Source: Oppiella nova
Taxonomy: Eukaryota; Arthropoda; Arachnida; Sarcoptiformes; Oppiidae
Reading direction: 5' to 3'
Assembly (NCBI GenBank): GCA_905397405.1
Contig: CAJPVJ010000634.1
Location: forward strand, 1-22,067
Length of the DNA stretch: 22,067 nt
Shown: positions 21,596 to 22,067 of the stretch, piece by piece
Position numbering within the stretch: position 1 is the stretch's first letter
How the letters are laid out: each line of letters begins with the position of its first letter
Program-made: the position numbers and the translations under genes
Notes under the pieces: model-generated
Databases searched by the model: none
Told to the model about the DNA's origin: nothing
Seen by the model: only the letters and a program-made list of their open reading frames with translations

Positions 21596-22067
21596 GGTTT
21601 TCATAATAATTATGAAGCGATTCTTGAATTGGCGTTCGTTTTCCTAATCCAAAAGAATACCTCCTTTTAATATATTCCTCGAAATCGTTTTGTCTCTTAC
21701 CTGCAAACAAAAGTTTCACACAATTATCATATATTCCTTATATATCTCTCATTATATGTCTTATTTGAAAGAATAGCAAACAAACAAAACTTTTGTATAA
21801 AATTTTTTTATACTTTCAAACAAAATATATAATACATCATCAATATAGCAATGATTGTGTTCATTCTTACCCAAACCAAAAGCAAATCGATTGTCTCTCT
21901 GAGTGGCCCTTTTGCCTATAATCACAATTCAGACAAATCATTCATAAAACCAGTGATTTGAGTGCACTTTAGGGACTAATTCATACCCAATCCAAACGAG
22001 AATCGCTGTTCATTGGGATGTTTGGCCCGCTTTCCTAAACCAAAAGCAAATCTATTTTGTTCGGCAC
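21585..22067 (-). CDS. AstA: Allatostatin-A (FGL-amide) prepropeptide, 3' part
   Basis: Three exons on the minus strand: 22067-21987 (continues beyond the window), 21915-21871 and 21700-21585 with a TAA stop. Borders are GT-AG and all phases are 1. The frame yields four peptides with the (Y/F)XFGL core, each followed by Gly for amidation and a KR cleavage pair: AEQNRFAFGL, AKHPNEQRFSFGL, ATQRDNRFAFGL and YSFGL (after KRR). A spacer QNDFEEYIK lies before the last peptide and a 16-residue tail ending NQRR follows it. Allatostatin-A peptides are secreted amidated neuropeptides acting on galanin-like GPCRs; in arthropods they affect feeding, gut muscle and, in some insects, juvenile hormone synthesis. 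Both introns split the amidation Gly codon, so each repeat is a phase 1-1 module. The signal peptide and earlier peptides lie off the window. Confidence 0.93.

Noticed and set aside
1-22067. tRNA, rRNA, CRISPR, viral or prokaryotic elements
   Set aside because: I saw no tRNA-like B-box with matching arms, no spaced repeats, and no reverse transcriptase, transposase or viral protein motifs.

Overview
The window is eukaryotic nuclear DNA from an arthropod. It is very AT-rich, the genes are split by GT-AG introns (mostly 55-170 bp), and one gene encodes FGL-amide allatostatins, an arthropod neuropeptide family. An acariform mite would fit the AT content and tiny introns, but that is a guess. There is no prokaryotic operon, CRISPR array or complete transposon.

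Layout. 1-3600: gene-free AT-rich DNA with two nested repeat structures. 3618-7355, minus strand: a complete syndapin/PACSIN gene (F-BAR plus SH3), including a cassette exon and a broken extra copy of one exon. 7356-11567: gene-free, with a (GA)n tract. 11568-13392, plus strand: a complete eight-exon mitochondrial prolyl-tRNA synthetase (PARS2). 15114-16362, minus strand: a small secreted prepropeptide I do not recognise, with a duplicated upstream region to about 17682. 17683-21339: AT-rich DNA with no gene seen. 21585-22067, minus strand: the 3' end of an allatostatin-A precursor, running off the window, with one FGL-amide peptide on each of the last two exons and two on the exon cut by the window edge.

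The genes do not form a pathway. Syndapin acts in membrane bending and endocytosis, PARS2 in mitochondrial translation, and the two peptide precursors in secretion.

The most striking signal is not a gene. Two blocks, 1845-1976 against 1260-1391 and 17045-17172 against 16416-16543, are perfect base-by-base complements of their partner read in the SAME direction (complement without reversal). Duplication and inversion of DNA give direct or reverse-complement copies, never this. Almost every other direct repeat here is bounded by exact identity of 127 or 128 bases. Together these suggest unmerged assembly-graph segments (k about 127), some written with a complement-only error, rather than biology. 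Several apparent duplications, including the broken syndapin exon, should be read in that light.
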